The notes: generated from the letters alone by a model not told the origin. A DNA stretch of 64,000 nt from Mesorhizobium sp. CU3 (GCF_006442965.1 NZ_VFWX01000010.1:1-64000), one strand, 5' to 3'. Positions 1 through 7,651 are shown, counted from the stretch's first letter. Numbers and translations are program-made.

Positions 1-40
1 GGGGTGTTCCAGCGGAGTGAGACGTCGGCTTTCCCTGGAG

Positions 41-93
41 CACCCCTCATCCGGCCGCTTCGCGGCCACCTTCTCCCACAAGGGGAGAAGGGG
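41..93. repeat. Rhizobial intergenic palindromic repeat (double hairpin)
   Basis: Two perfect hairpins lie side by side. At 53-67, GGCCGC and GCGGCC flank a TTC loop. At 69-91, CCTTCTCCC pairs with GGGAGAAGG around a short loop. The composition and layout match the short extragenic palindromes common in Mesorhizobium genomes (recognised from general knowledge). It lies just downstream of the RidA gene that ends at 105, so it may also act as its terminator. Confidence 0.75.
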
Positions 94-104
94 AAGTCGG
101 CGCC

Positions 105-449
105 TCAGAGCGCCGCCGTCACAATGATCTCGACCAGATATTCCGGCGTGGCGAGCTTGGCCTCACCCGTGGCGCGGGCCGGTGTGTGGCCCTGCGGCAC
201 CCACTTGTCCCATTCGGCGTTCATCTCGGCGAAGGTCTTCATGTCGTCGAGCCAGATGATCGCCTGGACGATCTTGGTCTTGTCGGTGCCGGCCTTGGCC
301 AGCAATTCGTCGATGGTCTTGAGGATGTCGCGGGTCTGCGAAGCGACATTGCCGCCGGGCTCGCCGACCTGGCCTGCCAGATAGACTGTGTTGCCGTGAA
401 TGACGATCTGGCTCATGCGCGGGCCGACATCTATGCGACGAATGCTCAT
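105..449 (-). CDS. RidA family protein (reactive intermediate/imine deaminase)
   Basis: This 114-aa protein fits the usual 110-130 aa length of the RidA/YjgF/UK114 family. Members hydrolyse reactive enamine/imine intermediates made by PLP enzymes. The family pattern is visible in the N-terminal half (VYLAGQVGEPGGNVASQT, then QTRDILKTIDELLAKAG) and at the end (ARATGEAKLATPEYLVEIIV). The canonical C-terminal motif with Arg and Glu is only loosely matched, so deaminase activity is not assured; it belongs to the divergent YjgF-like subgroup. The start at 449 is chosen because AAGGAA lies just upstream; an in-frame ATG at 602 has no homology support. It is a single gene divergent from the phosphatase at 699. 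Confidence 0.85.
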   Translation of the reverse strand: MSIRRIDVGPRMSQIVIHGNTVYLAGQVGEPGGNVASQTRDILKTIDELLAKAGTDKTKIVQAIIWLDDMKTFAEMNAEWDKWVPQGHTPARATGEAKLATPEYLVEIIVTAAL

Positions 450-698
450 TCGAGAGGTTCCTTCGTTTTTGGAGTCGCTGCTCTTTAGAGTCCGGGCCGG
501 CTCCGGGCAAGGCCGGTGGGCGCGAAACCAATTGAGCCAATTGTATGACCGCTTCGGTATGCAACCGAGCTTTCCGCTGTGCCCGGTTGGAATTTCCGGC
601 ATGTCGGGCCTATTTGGCAGAGGATTCCTTCAATGCGGATTGCCGCCTCTCTCCCAGAGTGGCAAGACTGCCGCCAGAGAGATTGCGAGGACCACACC

Positions 699-1037
699 AT
701 GGAATACCGCCAGATCAGCGACGACTATTCGGTCTCCGGCCAGATTCAGCCGCAGGACATTGTCGCAATCAAGGATGCCGGCTTCAGAAGCGTGATCTGC
801 AACCGGCCGGACGACGAACAGCCCGGCCAGCCTTCGGCAGACAGCGTCAAGGCGGCAGCCGAGGCTGCGGGGCTGGCATTCCGCTACATCCCGGTGATCA
901 GCGGCCAGATCACGATGGACAATGTCGAGGACCAGGCGGCCGCGCTCCACGAGCTGGAAGGGCCGGTGTTCGCATACTGTCGGTCAGGGGCGCGGTGTAC
1001 GAACCTTTATGGGCTGATCCAGCAGCAGAGAGGCTGA
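699..1037 (+). CDS. TIGR01244-type cysteine phosphatase / sulfurtransferase-like protein (BLH phosphatase domain)
   Basis: This small 112-aa cytosolic protein has the fold of the phosphatase domain found in Blh (beta-lactamase hydrolase-like) and in stand-alone TIGR01244 proteins. The signature is YCRSGARCTNL near residue 90, a CxxGxR-type P-loop with Cys as nucleophile, preceded by a conserved VICNRPDDEQPGQPS segment. Stand-alone members are often annotated as sulfurtransferases, but the P-loop is phosphatase-like; the substrate is unknown. The start at 699 gives MEYRQISDDYSV, the usual N-terminus. The longer in-frame ORF from 579 is not supported. It is convergent with the Lrp regulator across the hairpin at 1051-1102. 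Confidence 0.8.
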   Translation: MEYRQISDDYSVSGQIQPQDIVAIKDAGFRSVICNRPDDEQPGQPSADSVKAAAEAAGLAFRYIPVISGQITMDNVEDQAAALHELEGPVFAYCRSGARCTNLYGLIQQQRG

Positions 1038-1050
1038 AGATTTGCGGCGA

Positions 1051-1102
1051 AAGTGTACCGAGATTCAGGTCAGGCCGACCTCACCTGAATATCGGCACAC
1101 TT
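1051..1102. terminator. Large inverted repeat between convergent genes (bidirectional terminator)
   Basis: Two 20-nt arms, 1051-1070 and 1083-1102, are complementary at 18 of 20 positions and flank a 12-nt loop. The right arm reaches the stop codon of the Lrp gene. It sits exactly between two convergent 3' ends. The U-tract is short (TTTAAAT just after the stem), so termination in both directions is likely but inferred. Confidence 0.7.
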
Positions 1103-1569
1103 TAAATCGGCAGCGCGCCGGTTTCCTTCAGCGTCTCCAGCACTATAGCCGTCTTCACATGCTGCACGGATTCGTGCGGCAAAAGCACGCCGTTGACGAA
1201 TTCCGACAATGATTTGAGATCGGGCGTCACCACCTTCAGGATGTAATCCATCTCGCCGGTCAGCGCATGCGCCTCCTGGACTTCGGGCAGCCGCGCTACC
1301 AGTTCGCCAAAGCGGCGGGCATTGTCGCGGTTGTGGGTGGCGAGCGTCACCGAGATGACATTGACCAGCGAAAAGCCGAGACGATCGCGGTCGAGCACGG
1401 CGCGGTAGCCCTTGATGTAGCCGTCGTCCTCCAGCCGCTGGCGGCGGCGCGAGCATTGCGAGGGCGACAGGTTCACGCGCTCCGAAAGGTCATTGTTGGT
1501 GTATCGCGCATCATCCTGCAGAAGCGCCATTATCTTGCGATCAAATTGATCAAGGCGCTCATCATTCAT
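1102..1569 (-). CDS. Lrp/AsnC family transcriptional regulator
   Basis: This 155-aa protein has the normal Lrp/AsnC length. An N-terminal helix-turn-helix (LDQFDRKIMALLQDDAR, then LSERVNLSPSQCSRRRQRLE, about residues 5-45) is followed by a RAM ligand-binding domain with the GEMDYILKV core near residue 95. The start at 1569 is chosen for the GGAGGAAAATTT leader; an ATG six codons upstream is less well placed. It is divergent from hppD. Divergent Lrp genes commonly control adjacent amino-acid catabolism genes, so aromatic amino-acid sensing and control of hppD is a reasonable inference. A palindrome at 1599-1611 in the shared promoter region could be its site. Confidence 0.92.
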   Translation of the reverse strand: MNDERLDQFDRKIMALLQDDARYTNNDLSERVNLSPSQCSRRRQRLEDDGYIKGYRAVLDRDRLGFSLVNVISVTLATHNRDNARRFGELVARLPEVQEAHALTGEMDYILKVVTPDLKSLSEFVNGVLLPHESVQHVKTAIVLETLKETGALPI

Positions 1570-1598
1570 AAATTTTCCTCCAACCATGCACGATTTGC

Positions 1599-1611
1599 GC
1601 GCATGATGCGC
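1599..1611. promoter_or_regulatory. Palindrome in the lrp-hppD divergent promoter region
   Basis: GCGCAT and ATGCGC are perfect 6-nt arms around a single central G, inside a T-rich/A-rich surround (TTTGC on the left, ATTTC on the right). The size and symmetry fit an Lrp/AsnC dimer site. Binding is inferred from position only. Confidence 0.4.
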
Positions 1612-1707
1612 ATTTCAAGCGGTTGAATGCAAGCACCGTGCGAATGCTTCGCGCTATCTTGGTGGAAGTTGGCCAAGCACGGCCACAACCGCTTTCGGAG
1701 AACCGCA

Positions 1708-2823
1708 ATGGGTCCCTTCCCGCACGACGCGCCGCCCGCCCGCATCAGCAAGCAAAACCCCGCCGGCACCGACGGTTTCGAATTCGTCGAATTCGCGCAT
1801 GCCGAGCCTGCCAAGCTCGCCGAGCTGTTCACCCGCATGGGCTATGTCGCGGTGGCGAAGCACCGGAGCAAGGACATCACCGTTTGGCGGCAGGGCGACA
1901 TCAACTACGTCGTCAATGCGGAGCCCGGGTCGCATGCGATGAAGTTCGTCGAAAAGCACGGCCCCTGCGCCGCCTCGATGGCCTGGCGCGTGGTCGACGC
2001 CAAGCACGCTTTCGAGCATGCCGTGTCGAAGGGCGCCACACCCTATGAAGGCGCCGACAAGGCGCTCGATGTGCCGGCCATCGTCGGCATCGGCGGCTCG
2101 CTGCTCTATTTCATCGACGCCTATGGCGAGAAGGGCTCGGCCTATGACGCCGAGTTCGAGTGGCTGGGCGAGCGCGACCCGAAACCCGAAGGCGTCGGCT
2201 TCTATTTCCTCGACCACCTCACCCACAATGTCTATCGCGGCAACATGGACAAGTGGTGGGATTTCTATCGCGACCTGTTCGGCTTCAAGCAGATCCACTT
2301 CTTCGACATCGACGGCAAGATCACCGGCCTGGTCAGCCGCGCCATCACCTCGCCCTGCGGCAAGATCCGCATTCCGCTGAACGAGTCCAAGGACGATACC
2401 AGCCAGATCGCCGAGTATCTGAAGAAGTACAATGGCGAGGGCATCCAGCACATCGCCGTCGGCACCGACGCGATCTACCAGGCGACCGACAAGCTTGCCG
2501 CCAACGGCCTGAAATTCATGCCTGGACCGCCGGACACCTATTACGAGATGTCGCAGACCCGTGTGAACGGCCATGACGAGCCGACCGAGCGCATGAAGAG
2601 GCACGGCATCCTGATCGACGGCGAAGGCGTGGTCGACGGCGGCATGACCAAGATCCTGCTACAGATCTTTTCCAAGACGGTGATCGGCCCGATCTTCTTC
2701 GAGTTCATCCAGAGGAAGGGCGACGAAGGTTTTGGTGAAGGCAACTTCCGTGCGCTGTTCGAATCGATCGAGCAGGACCAGATCAAGCGTGGTGTGATCA
2801 AGCTGGACGGCAAGGCGGCTTAG
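1708..2823 (+). CDS. hppD: 4-hydroxyphenylpyruvate dioxygenase
   Basis: HppD is a non-haem iron enzyme that converts 4-hydroxyphenylpyruvate to homogentisate, the second step of tyrosine breakdown. The 371-aa length is typical. Two vicinal-oxygen-chelate halves are visible. The iron ligands fall where expected: His in DHLTHNVYRG (near residue 175), His in GIQHIAVGT (near 255) and Glu in FFEFIQRKGDEGFGEGNF (near 335), the C-terminal family hallmark. The start at 1708 follows CGGAGAACCGC; the 27 in-frame codons upstream are not conserved-looking. Its product is used by HmgA (6219-7532), encoded nearby in a separate unit. Confidence 0.97.
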   Translation: MGPFPHDAPPARISKQNPAGTDGFEFVEFAHAEPAKLAELFTRMGYVAVAKHRSKDITVWRQGDINYVVNAEPGSHAMKFVEKHGPCAASMAWRVVDAKHAFEHAVSKGATPYEGADKALDVPAIVGIGGSLLYFIDAYGEKGSAYDAEFEWLGERDPKPEGVGFYFLDHLTHNVYRGNMDKWWDFYRDLFGFKQIHFFDIDGKITGLVSRAITSPCGKIRIPLNESKDDTSQIAEYLKKYNGEGIQHIAVGTDAIYQATDKLAANGLKFMPGPPDTYYEMSQTRVNGHDEPTERMKRHGILIDGEGVVDGGMTKILLQIFSKTVIGPIFFEFIQRKGDEGFGEGNFRALFESIEQDQIKRGVIKLDGKAA

Positions 2824-2840
2824 CCAGCGGAAAGAACAGA

Positions 2841-2866
2841 CCGCCGGCTAGTCTAAAGGCCGGCGG
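2841..2866. terminator. Hairpin between convergent hppD and brnA
   Basis: CCGCCGGC at 2841-2848 pairs perfectly with GCCGGCGG at 2859-2866 around a 10-nt loop. It begins 17 nt after the hppD stop and overlaps the last codons of brnA. No clear U-tract follows on either strand, so a terminator role is inferred from position and stem strength. Confidence 0.55.
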
Positions 2867-3167
2867 CCTTCCGCAGAATATCGTTAATCCGGCTCTGCCA
2901 GCCGGGTCCGCCTTCACGGAAACGGGCGACCACATCGCCGTCGAGGCGCAGCGTCACCTGCTTCTTCGGATTATCGAGCGCCGGCCGACCGCGCGAGCGG
3001 CGAATGCTTTCTGCAAGATCCGGAAACACCTCGGCGAAGGGGCGGGCGTCTCTGAAATCCCCTTCAGTCCACTCAGGGTTGTCCGAGACGGCGTCCCAAT
3101 CTTCCTTGGTGAAGCCTTTGCCTGACTGGAACCCCTTGTCAGGTTTCGCGACCTTCGGTTTTGCCAT
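2853..3167 (-). CDS. brnA: BrnA family antitoxin
   Basis: This 104-aa antitoxin belongs to the type II BrnT/BrnA system. BrnA proteins bind and neutralise BrnT and repress the shared promoter through a C-terminal ribbon-helix-helix. The C-terminal block here (KQVTLRLDGDVVARFREGG, then GWQSRINDILRKAAGL) is the BrnA_antitoxin signature. The N-terminal part is charged and probably wraps the toxin. The start at 3167 (MAKPKVAKPDKGF) lies inside the 3' end of brnT, giving a 29-nt overlap and translational coupling in the usual toxin-first order. An upstream in-frame start inside brnT is rejected as shadow sequence. Confidence 0.92.
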   Translation of the reverse strand: MAKPKVAKPDKGFQSGKGFTKEDWDAVSDNPEWTEGDFRDARPFAEVFPDLAESIRRSRGRPALDNPKKQVTLRLDGDVVARFREGGPGWQSRINDILRKAAGL

Positions 3168-3411
3168 CGAACAATCTCCTTTCCGTCTGGTTGGCCGGCC
3201 GCATCGAAACAATCGAAATGCCCTCGGAGCCAAGCCGGGCAAAGACCACGGCAACGACACCGCCGACTATCCGGCCGATGGCCATGAAGCGGCCGGCCTT
3301 GGCTGGCCGGATTGTCGAACCAAGGAAGAATTCCTCGTCCAGCGCTGCGAAGTCCAGACCGTGCTTCTCAATGTTGGCCAACCGCTTTGGTTCATCCCAA
3401 ACGATCTTCAT
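3139..3411 (-). CDS. brnT: BrnT family ribonuclease toxin
   Basis: This 90-aa protein matches the BrnT family in length and in its opening KIVWDEPKRLANIEKHGLDF. That segment holds the conserved Trp-Asp and the Lys-His block of the RelE-like fold. RPANQTERRLFDG near the end matches the conserved R-A/E-R-Y-like active-site region, with Phe where Tyr is common. BrnT is known as a ribosome-independent RNase that arrests growth. It is first in a two-gene operon with brnA. A promoter with direct repeats sits immediately upstream, and the predicted -10 box ends only 3 nt before the ATG. Confidence 0.93.
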   Translation of the reverse strand: MKIVWDEPKRLANIEKHGLDFAALDEEFFLGSTIRPAKAGRFMAIGRIVGGVVAVVFARLGSEGISIVSMRPANQTERRLFDGKTEGRET

Positions 3412-3414
3412 CAG

Positions 3415-3466
3415 AATTTATGTACCTACAATAATTGAGTCAAGAATTTTCGTAGCTACAATAATT
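3415..3466 (-). promoter_or_regulatory. brnTA promoter with two direct repeats (candidate BrnA operator)
   Basis: On the minus strand, TTGACT (3443-3438) and TAAATT (3420-3415) are separated by exactly 17 nt, a near-consensus sigma-70 promoter. Plus-strand GTACCTACAATAATT (3422-3436) and GTAGCTACAATAATT (3452-3466) differ at one base and start exactly 30 bp apart, about three helical turns. One copy fills the spacer and one lies just upstream of the -35 box. GTAGCTAC in the second copy is itself a perfect palindrome. This arrangement suits cooperative autorepression by BrnA (inference). The -10 box ends 3 nt before the brnT ATG, so the transcript may be leaderless. Confidence 0.6.
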
Positions 3467-4013
3467 AGCCTTTACCGCTGATTGCCTGTCGCTCAACCTC
3501 CTCCTTCCTCACCTTCAAATCATAATCGAGCAAGAACTCATCCAGTTGCGGCGGCGGAACGGAAGTGCCCGACAGCATGGCGTGTACCTGGCCGCGATGG
3601 TGGATGTCGTGCAGGAAGACATGGGCGAGGATGTCGCCGATCTTTTCGGGGATCATGCCGTCCTCGCGACGGTCGGTGATGACGCGGCGGTCGAGGTCGG
3701 CTTCCGGCAGGCCGTCGCAGAAGGCGATCAGCTTGCGGTCGAAATCGGCCTGTGCCTCGGCCAAGCTTGCCGCATCGTCGAACGGTATGAAGTCGTCATG
3801 AGCCGCGGCGCCCAAACCGCCATCGGTCAGGAAATCGAGATAGAGATGGTCGACCGCGAGGATGTGGTTGAGCGTTTCCTTGATCGACGGAAAGAAGCTG
3901 ACGCGCGCAGCCTCGAACTCGCCGGGCTGCAGCGCGAGCACGGCACGGTAGAGGCGGTCGTTCGACCACAGATTGTTGCGGGCCATACGGCGCAGATGTT
4001 CCAGAAGGGTCAT
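3465..4013 (-). CDS. DinB family protein
   Basis: This 182-aa protein has the four-helix-bundle pattern of the DinB/YfiT-like superfamily. The three metal-binding His positions are recognisable: His in LNHILAVDHLY near residue 45 and the pair in HVFLHDIHHRGQVHAML near residue 135. Members include thiol-dependent S-transferases and many proteins of unknown role; the substrate cannot be read here. The start at 4013 (MTLLEHLRRM) overlaps the upstream 98-aa membrane gene by 4 nt, so translation is coupled. It is the last gene of the hmgA-MBL-FAH-membrane protein-DinB run. Confidence 0.88.
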   Translation of the reverse strand: MTLLEHLRRMARNNLWSNDRLYRAVLALQPGEFEAARVSFFPSIKETLNHILAVDHLYLDFLTDGGLGAAAHDDFIPFDDAASLAEAQADFDRKLIAFCDGLPEADLDRRVITDRREDGMIPEKIGDILAHVFLHDIHHRGQVHAMLSGTSVPPPQLDEFLLDYDLKVRKEEVERQAISGKG

Positions 4014-4306
4014 GGCGCCATCCTGCCGGCTAGGCCGATGCCTGCCGCCGTCACAACGAAGCCGGCCACGACTATGAGCAGCAGCCGGATCATGCGCCAC
4101 CGCATGACTTGCGTCTCCTCGTCAGGCGCGACGTTGATGTTGGCAATGGTGTGAAACAACATCGCCTTGCGCGGGTAGCCGCTGCGGTTGACAAGGCCGG
4201 GCGAGCGCGCCTCGATGCGATAGCTCAGCCGGACGGCCTGGACGAAGACCACCAGAATGGCGATCGCCCAGAGCCCGAACAGCATATAGACCGCTTCGCC
4301 CGGCAT
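4010..4306 (-). CDS. Small two-helix membrane protein of unknown function
   Basis: This 98-aa protein has two hydrophobic segments: about residues 5-25 (YMLFGLWAIAILVVFVQAV) and about 72-92 (MIRLLLIVVAGFVVTAAGIG). A polar loop of about 45 residues separates them. No family is recognised. It starts 4 nt after the stop of the fumarylacetoacetase-family gene and overlaps the DinB gene by 4 nt, so it is cotranscribed with tyrosine-catabolism genes. Whether it shares their role is unknown. Confidence 0.75.
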   Translation of the reverse strand: MPGEAVYMLFGLWAIAILVVFVQAVRLSYRIEARSPGLVNRSGYPRKAMLFHTIANINVAPDEETQVMRWRMIRLLLIVVAGFVVTAAGIGLAGRMAP

Positions 4307-4310
4307 CGCC

Positions 4311-5324
4311 TCAGCCTGCGTATTTCTCGACCTTCTGCTCGATGGCGCCGAAGATCGAGTGCCCCGTCCTGTCCTTCATCTCGATGCGCACCGTGTCGCC
4401 GAAATGCAGGAAGGGCGTCTTCGGCTCGCCGCTCTCGATGGTCTCGATCATGCGCAGTTCGGCCAGGCAGGAATAGCCGGCGCCGCCGGCCGAGACCGGC
4501 TTGCCCGGCCCGCCGTCAAGCTTGTTGGAGACGGTGCCCGAGCCAATGACGGTTCCGGCGGCCAGCGGCCGGGTTTTGGCGGCATGCGCGATCAGCGCCG
4601 GAAAGTCGAAGGTCATGTCGAGGCCGGCGTTGGCGCGGCCGAACGGCTTGCCGTTGAGGTCGACCAGCAGCGCCAGGTTGACCTTGCCGCCGTCCCAGGC
4701 GTCGCCCAGTTCGTCCGGTGTCACCGCAACCGGCGAGAAGGCCGAGGACGGTTTCGATTGGAAGAATCCAAAACCTTTGGCCAATTCCGGACCGGTGATA
4801 GCGCGCAGCGTCACGTCGTTGACCAGCATGATAAGCCGGATCGCGTCCCGCGCCTCCTCCAGCGAAGCGCCCATCGGCACGTCGTCGACAATGACGGCGA
4901 CTTCCGCTTCCAGGTCGATGCCAAAAGCTTCGTCGGCCATGCGGATCGGGTCGCGCGGCGGAAGGAACGAATCCGAGCCGCCCTGGTAGATCAGCGGATC
5001 GGTCCAGAAGCTCGCCGGCATCTCGGCGCCGCGCGCTTTGCGCACCAGCTCGACATGGTTCACATAGGCCGAGCCGTCCGCCCACTGATAGGCGCGCGGC
5101 AGCGGCGAATGGGCGTCATGCTCATGGAAACGCGCGGACGGCACAGCGTTGGTCTCGAGCGACTCCGCCATCGCCGCCAGGTGCGGTGCAATCCGACGCC
5201 AATCGTCGAGCGCAGCCTGCAGCGTCGGCACCAGGAAGGAAGCATCGGTGAACCGCGTCAGATCGCGCGAGACCACGACCAGTTTTCCGTCGCGCGTCCC
5301 GTTCTTCAATGTGGCAAGCTTCAT
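4311..5324 (-). CDS. Fumarylacetoacetate hydrolase family protein
   Basis: This 337-aa protein has the FAA-hydrolase catalytic fold. The metal-binding acidic cluster is visible as GIDLEAEVAVIVDD near residue 145, with further conserved blocks around FQSKPSSAFSPVAVTPDELG and GSGTVSNKLDGGPGKPVSAG. It follows hmgA and an MBL hydrolase in the same operon, so the likely role is cleavage of fumarylacetoacetate (or maleylacetoacetate directly) to acetoacetate. The start at 5324 is preceded by AGGAGAGG and overlaps the stop of the upstream MBL gene (ATGA-type coupling). No maleylacetoacetate isomerase gene is seen in the window. Confidence 0.92.
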   Translation of the reverse strand: MKLATLKNGTRDGKLVVVSRDLTRFTDASFLVPTLQAALDDWRRIAPHLAAMAESLETNAVPSARFHEHDAHSPLPRAYQWADGSAYVNHVELVRKARGAEMPASFWTDPLIYQGGSDSFLPPRDPIRMADEAFGIDLEAEVAVIVDDVPMGASLEEARDAIRLIMLVNDVTLRAITGPELAKGFGFFQSKPSSAFSPVAVTPDELGDAWDGGKVNLALLVDLNGKPFGRANAGLDMTFDFPALIAHAAKTRPLAAGTVIGSGTVSNKLDGGPGKPVSAGGAGYSCLAELRMIETIESGEPKTPFLHFGDTVRIEMKDRTGHSIFGAIEQKVEKYAG

Positions 5325-6208
5325 ACGGTTTCCTCTCCTGACGCGGCCTTCTGACCGCTTAGCCCCACAACAAGGCCGTCGCGGGCAATCGTCAAGTCGC
5401 CGGCCCAAGTTTTCCTCACCGCGGCAACCCAGTCCGCCTCGCCGATCGCCGGATCGTCGGCGGGAATGAGGTGGTTGAGCACCAGCCGCTTCACGCCGGC
5501 ATCGCGGGCGATGTGGCCGGCTTCTTCAGCCAGGCTGTGACTGGCGAAGAGGTGCTCGCGCAGCCGCGCGCCATTGCCAGTCCTGGCGACCAGCCTTTCC
5601 ACGCCTTCCTCCAGCATCGCTTCATGGACGAGGATGTCGGCTCCTTTGGCGAAGCCGGCCAGCGGTTGAAAGAACGCCGTGTCGGCGGAAAATACCACGC
5701 CTCTGCCGCCATGCTCGAAGCGCAGCGCAAAACAGTCGTTCACCGGTGGATGGTCGACGCGCAACGCCGTCACCGTGAGGCCGCCTTCCGCCAGGACGGT
5801 TCCCTCGCCGAACTCCTTGACGGAGACGAGGTCGCGGATATCCGGCCTGCCTTCGTCGACGATGCGGATCTCGATGTCGAACTCCATCGCCCGGCAAAAA
5901 TGCAGCCAGCAATCGTTTGTGCCTGGCGGTCCATAGACCGTTACCGGCGTCGCCAGGCCCGCCGTCCAGCATGTGTGGATCAGCGGCCCGAGTTCCAGAA
6001 CGTGGTCGGAATGAAGATGCGTGACGAAGATCAGGTCGAGCGCCTTGAGGCTCATGCCGGCATCGACCAGGCCGCGCGTGACGCCCAGCCCGCAATCGAC
6101 GACGATTGCGCGGCCACCGAGTTCCAGCAACGACGAGCTCGGCCAAGGTCCACCCGGCCGCAACGCCGGGCCGCCCTTGGAACCCAGAAGCACCAGCCTG
6201 TCGCTCAT
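5321..6208 (-). CDS. MBL-fold metallo-hydrolase
   Basis: This 295-aa metallo-beta-lactamase-fold hydrolase carries the HxHxDH motif as VTHLHSDHVLEL near residue 65. Other metal ligands follow in FSADTAFF (about 175) and in a late His near VLNHLIPAD, similar to RNase Z/arylsulfatase-like members. It lies 10 nt after the hmgA stop and overlaps the next gene by 4 nt, so it is part of the homogentisate operon. It may act as an accessory hydrolase for a pathway ester or thioester, but the substrate cannot be named from sequence. Confidence 0.9.
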   Translation of the reverse strand: MSDRLVLLGSKGGPALRPGGPWPSSSLLELGGRAIVVDCGLGVTRGLVDAGMSLKALDLIFVTHLHSDHVLELGPLIHTCWTAGLATPVTVYGPPGTNDCWLHFCRAMEFDIEIRIVDEGRPDIRDLVSVKEFGEGTVLAEGGLTVTALRVDHPPVNDCFALRFEHGGRGVVFSADTAFFQPLAGFAKGADILVHEAMLEEGVERLVARTGNGARLREHLFASHSLAEEAGHIARDAGVKRLVLNHLIPADDPAIGEADWVAAVRKTWAGDLTIARDGLVVGLSGQKAASGEETV

Positions 6209-6218
6209 CGGACGAGCC

Positions 6219-7532
6219 TCAAGACCAGTCGCCCTCGGGCGTGCCGTTGAAACGCTTCTTCAGGTCGGTCCAGCAGTCGATGTAGTTCTCCTGCAAGGTG
6301 CCGAGTTCGGCGGCGTAGCGCGTCAGCATCTGCGGGAATCGGGTCTCGAACATAAAGGCCATGGTGTTGTCGAGCTTGACCGGTTTCAAGTCCGCCCGCG
6401 TCGCCTTCTCGAAGCCGGACGCGTCCGGCCCATGCGCCAGCATCTGGTTGTGCAGGCTGATGCCGCCGGGCACGAAACCCTCTTCCTTGGCATCGTATTG
6501 GCCGTGGATCAGGCCCATGAACTCGCTCATGATGTTGCGGTGGTACCAGGGCGGTCGAAAGGTGTTTTCCGCCACCAGCCAGCGCGTCGGGAAGATGACG
6601 AAGTCGACATTGGCGGTGCCCTCCTCGCCGCTCGGCGCCGTCAGCACGGTGAAAATCGACGGATCCGGATGGTCGAACAGGATGGCGCCGACAGGCGAAA
6701 ACGTCGCCAGATCATATTTGTAGGGCGCATAGTTGCCGTGCCAGGCGATGACGTCGAGCGGCGAATGGCCGAGTTCGGTGACGTGGAAGGCGCCGCACCA
6801 TTTGACGATCAGCCGGCACGGCGTCTCCTTCTCCTCGAACCAGGCGCAGGGCGTTTTGAAGTCGCGCGGATTGGCCAGGCAATTGGCGCCGATCGGGCCG
6901 CGATCGGGCATGGTGAACTTGGCGCCATAGTTCTCGCAGACATAGCCGCGCGCTTCCTTGTCGGCGAGCTCGACCTTGAAGACTAGGCCACGCGGCAGCA
7001 CGGCGATCTCGCCGGGCTTGAGCTCGATCACGCCCATCTCGGTGACGAAGCGCAGCGCGCCCAGTTGCGGCACGACCAGCAACTCGCCATCGGCGTTGAA
7101 GAAATGGTCGTCGACCATCGAGCGGTTGGCGACATAGACATGCGCGGCCATTCCGGACTGGCCGACCGCGTCGCCGGCCGTGGTGAAGGTGCGCATGCCG
7201 GAAATGAAGTCGGTCGGCTCGGCAGGCATCGGCGTCGGGTTCCACCGGTATTGGCCGAGCGCCAGTTCGTGGTCGCCAATATGGGGTCCGGTCTTCCACA
7301 AGGGATAGCTCGCGCCCTTGAAGCGGCCGGTGTGTTTCACGCTCGGGCGGATGCGGTAGAGCCAGGAGCGCTCGTTGGTGCCGCGCGGCGCGGTGAAGGG
7401 CGAGCCGGAAAGCTGCTCGGCATAGAGACCATAGGCCGGCCGCTGCGGGGAGTTGCGGCCCTGCGGCAGCGAGCCCGGCAGCGTCTCGGTCTCGAAATCA
7501 TTGCCGAAGCCCGGCATGTAGGAAAAGCCCAT
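6219..7532 (-). CDS. hmgA: Homogentisate 1,2-dioxygenase
   Basis: HmgA is an iron(II) cupin dioxygenase that opens the homogentisate ring to maleylacetoacetate. The 437-aa length and opening block ([20 protein letters not shown]) are typical. The C-terminal active-site region is present: [15 protein letters not shown], with the metal-binding His and Glu near residues 335-341, and [15 protein letters not shown] with the later His near 370. It is the first gene of the operon, with AGGGAGG upstream of the ATG. A MarR regulator is divergent at 7652, and operator-like repeats occupy the shared 119-bp gap. Confidence 0.97.
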   Translation of the reverse strand: MGFSYMPGFGNDFETETLPGSLPQGRNSPQRPAYGLYAEQLSGSPFTAPRGTNERSWLYRIRPSVKHTGRFKGASYPLWKTGPHIGDHELALGQYRWNPTPMPAEPTDFISGMRTFTTAGDAVGQSGMAAHVYVANRSMVDDHFFNADGELLVVPQLGALRFVTEMGVIELKPGEIAVLPRGLVFKVELADKEARGYVCENYGAKFTMPDRGPIGANCLANPRDFKTPCAWFEEKETPCRLIVKWCGAFHVTELGHSPLDVIAWHGNYAPYKYDLATFSPVGAILFDHPDPSIFTVLTAPSGEEGTANVDFVIFPTRWLVAENTFRPPWYHRNIMSEFMGLIHGQYDAKEEGFVPGGISLHNQMLAHGPDASGFEKATRADLKPVKLDNTMAFMFETRFPQMLTRYAAELGTLQENYIDCWTDLKKRFNGTPEGDWS

Positions 7533-7598
7533 CCGATCCTCCCTGATCCCGGTAAATCGGCCTCGCTAGGCGCGGCTTGCCGGTGATGTTGACCAAAC

Positions 7599-7633
7599 TG
7601 GTTTCATTTGTAACCATCGAAAATGTAACTATC
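7599..7633. promoter_or_regulatory. Operator-like repeats between hmgA and marR
   Basis: A dyad with TGGTT (7599-7603) and AACCA (7612-7616) overlaps a direct repeat. TGTAACCATC (7609-7618) recurs as TGTAACTATC (7624-7633), 15 bp apart with one mismatch. They lie in the divergent promoter region, upstream of both genes, where a MarR dimer would be expected to bind. No match to a known consensus is claimed. Confidence 0.45.
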
Positions 7634-7651
7634 AACGGCCACGGTGTGCCC

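Noticed and set aside
450..602. Upstream extension of the RidA ORF to 602
   Set aside because: The first 51 codons show no family similarity and a good ribosome site precedes the start at 449.
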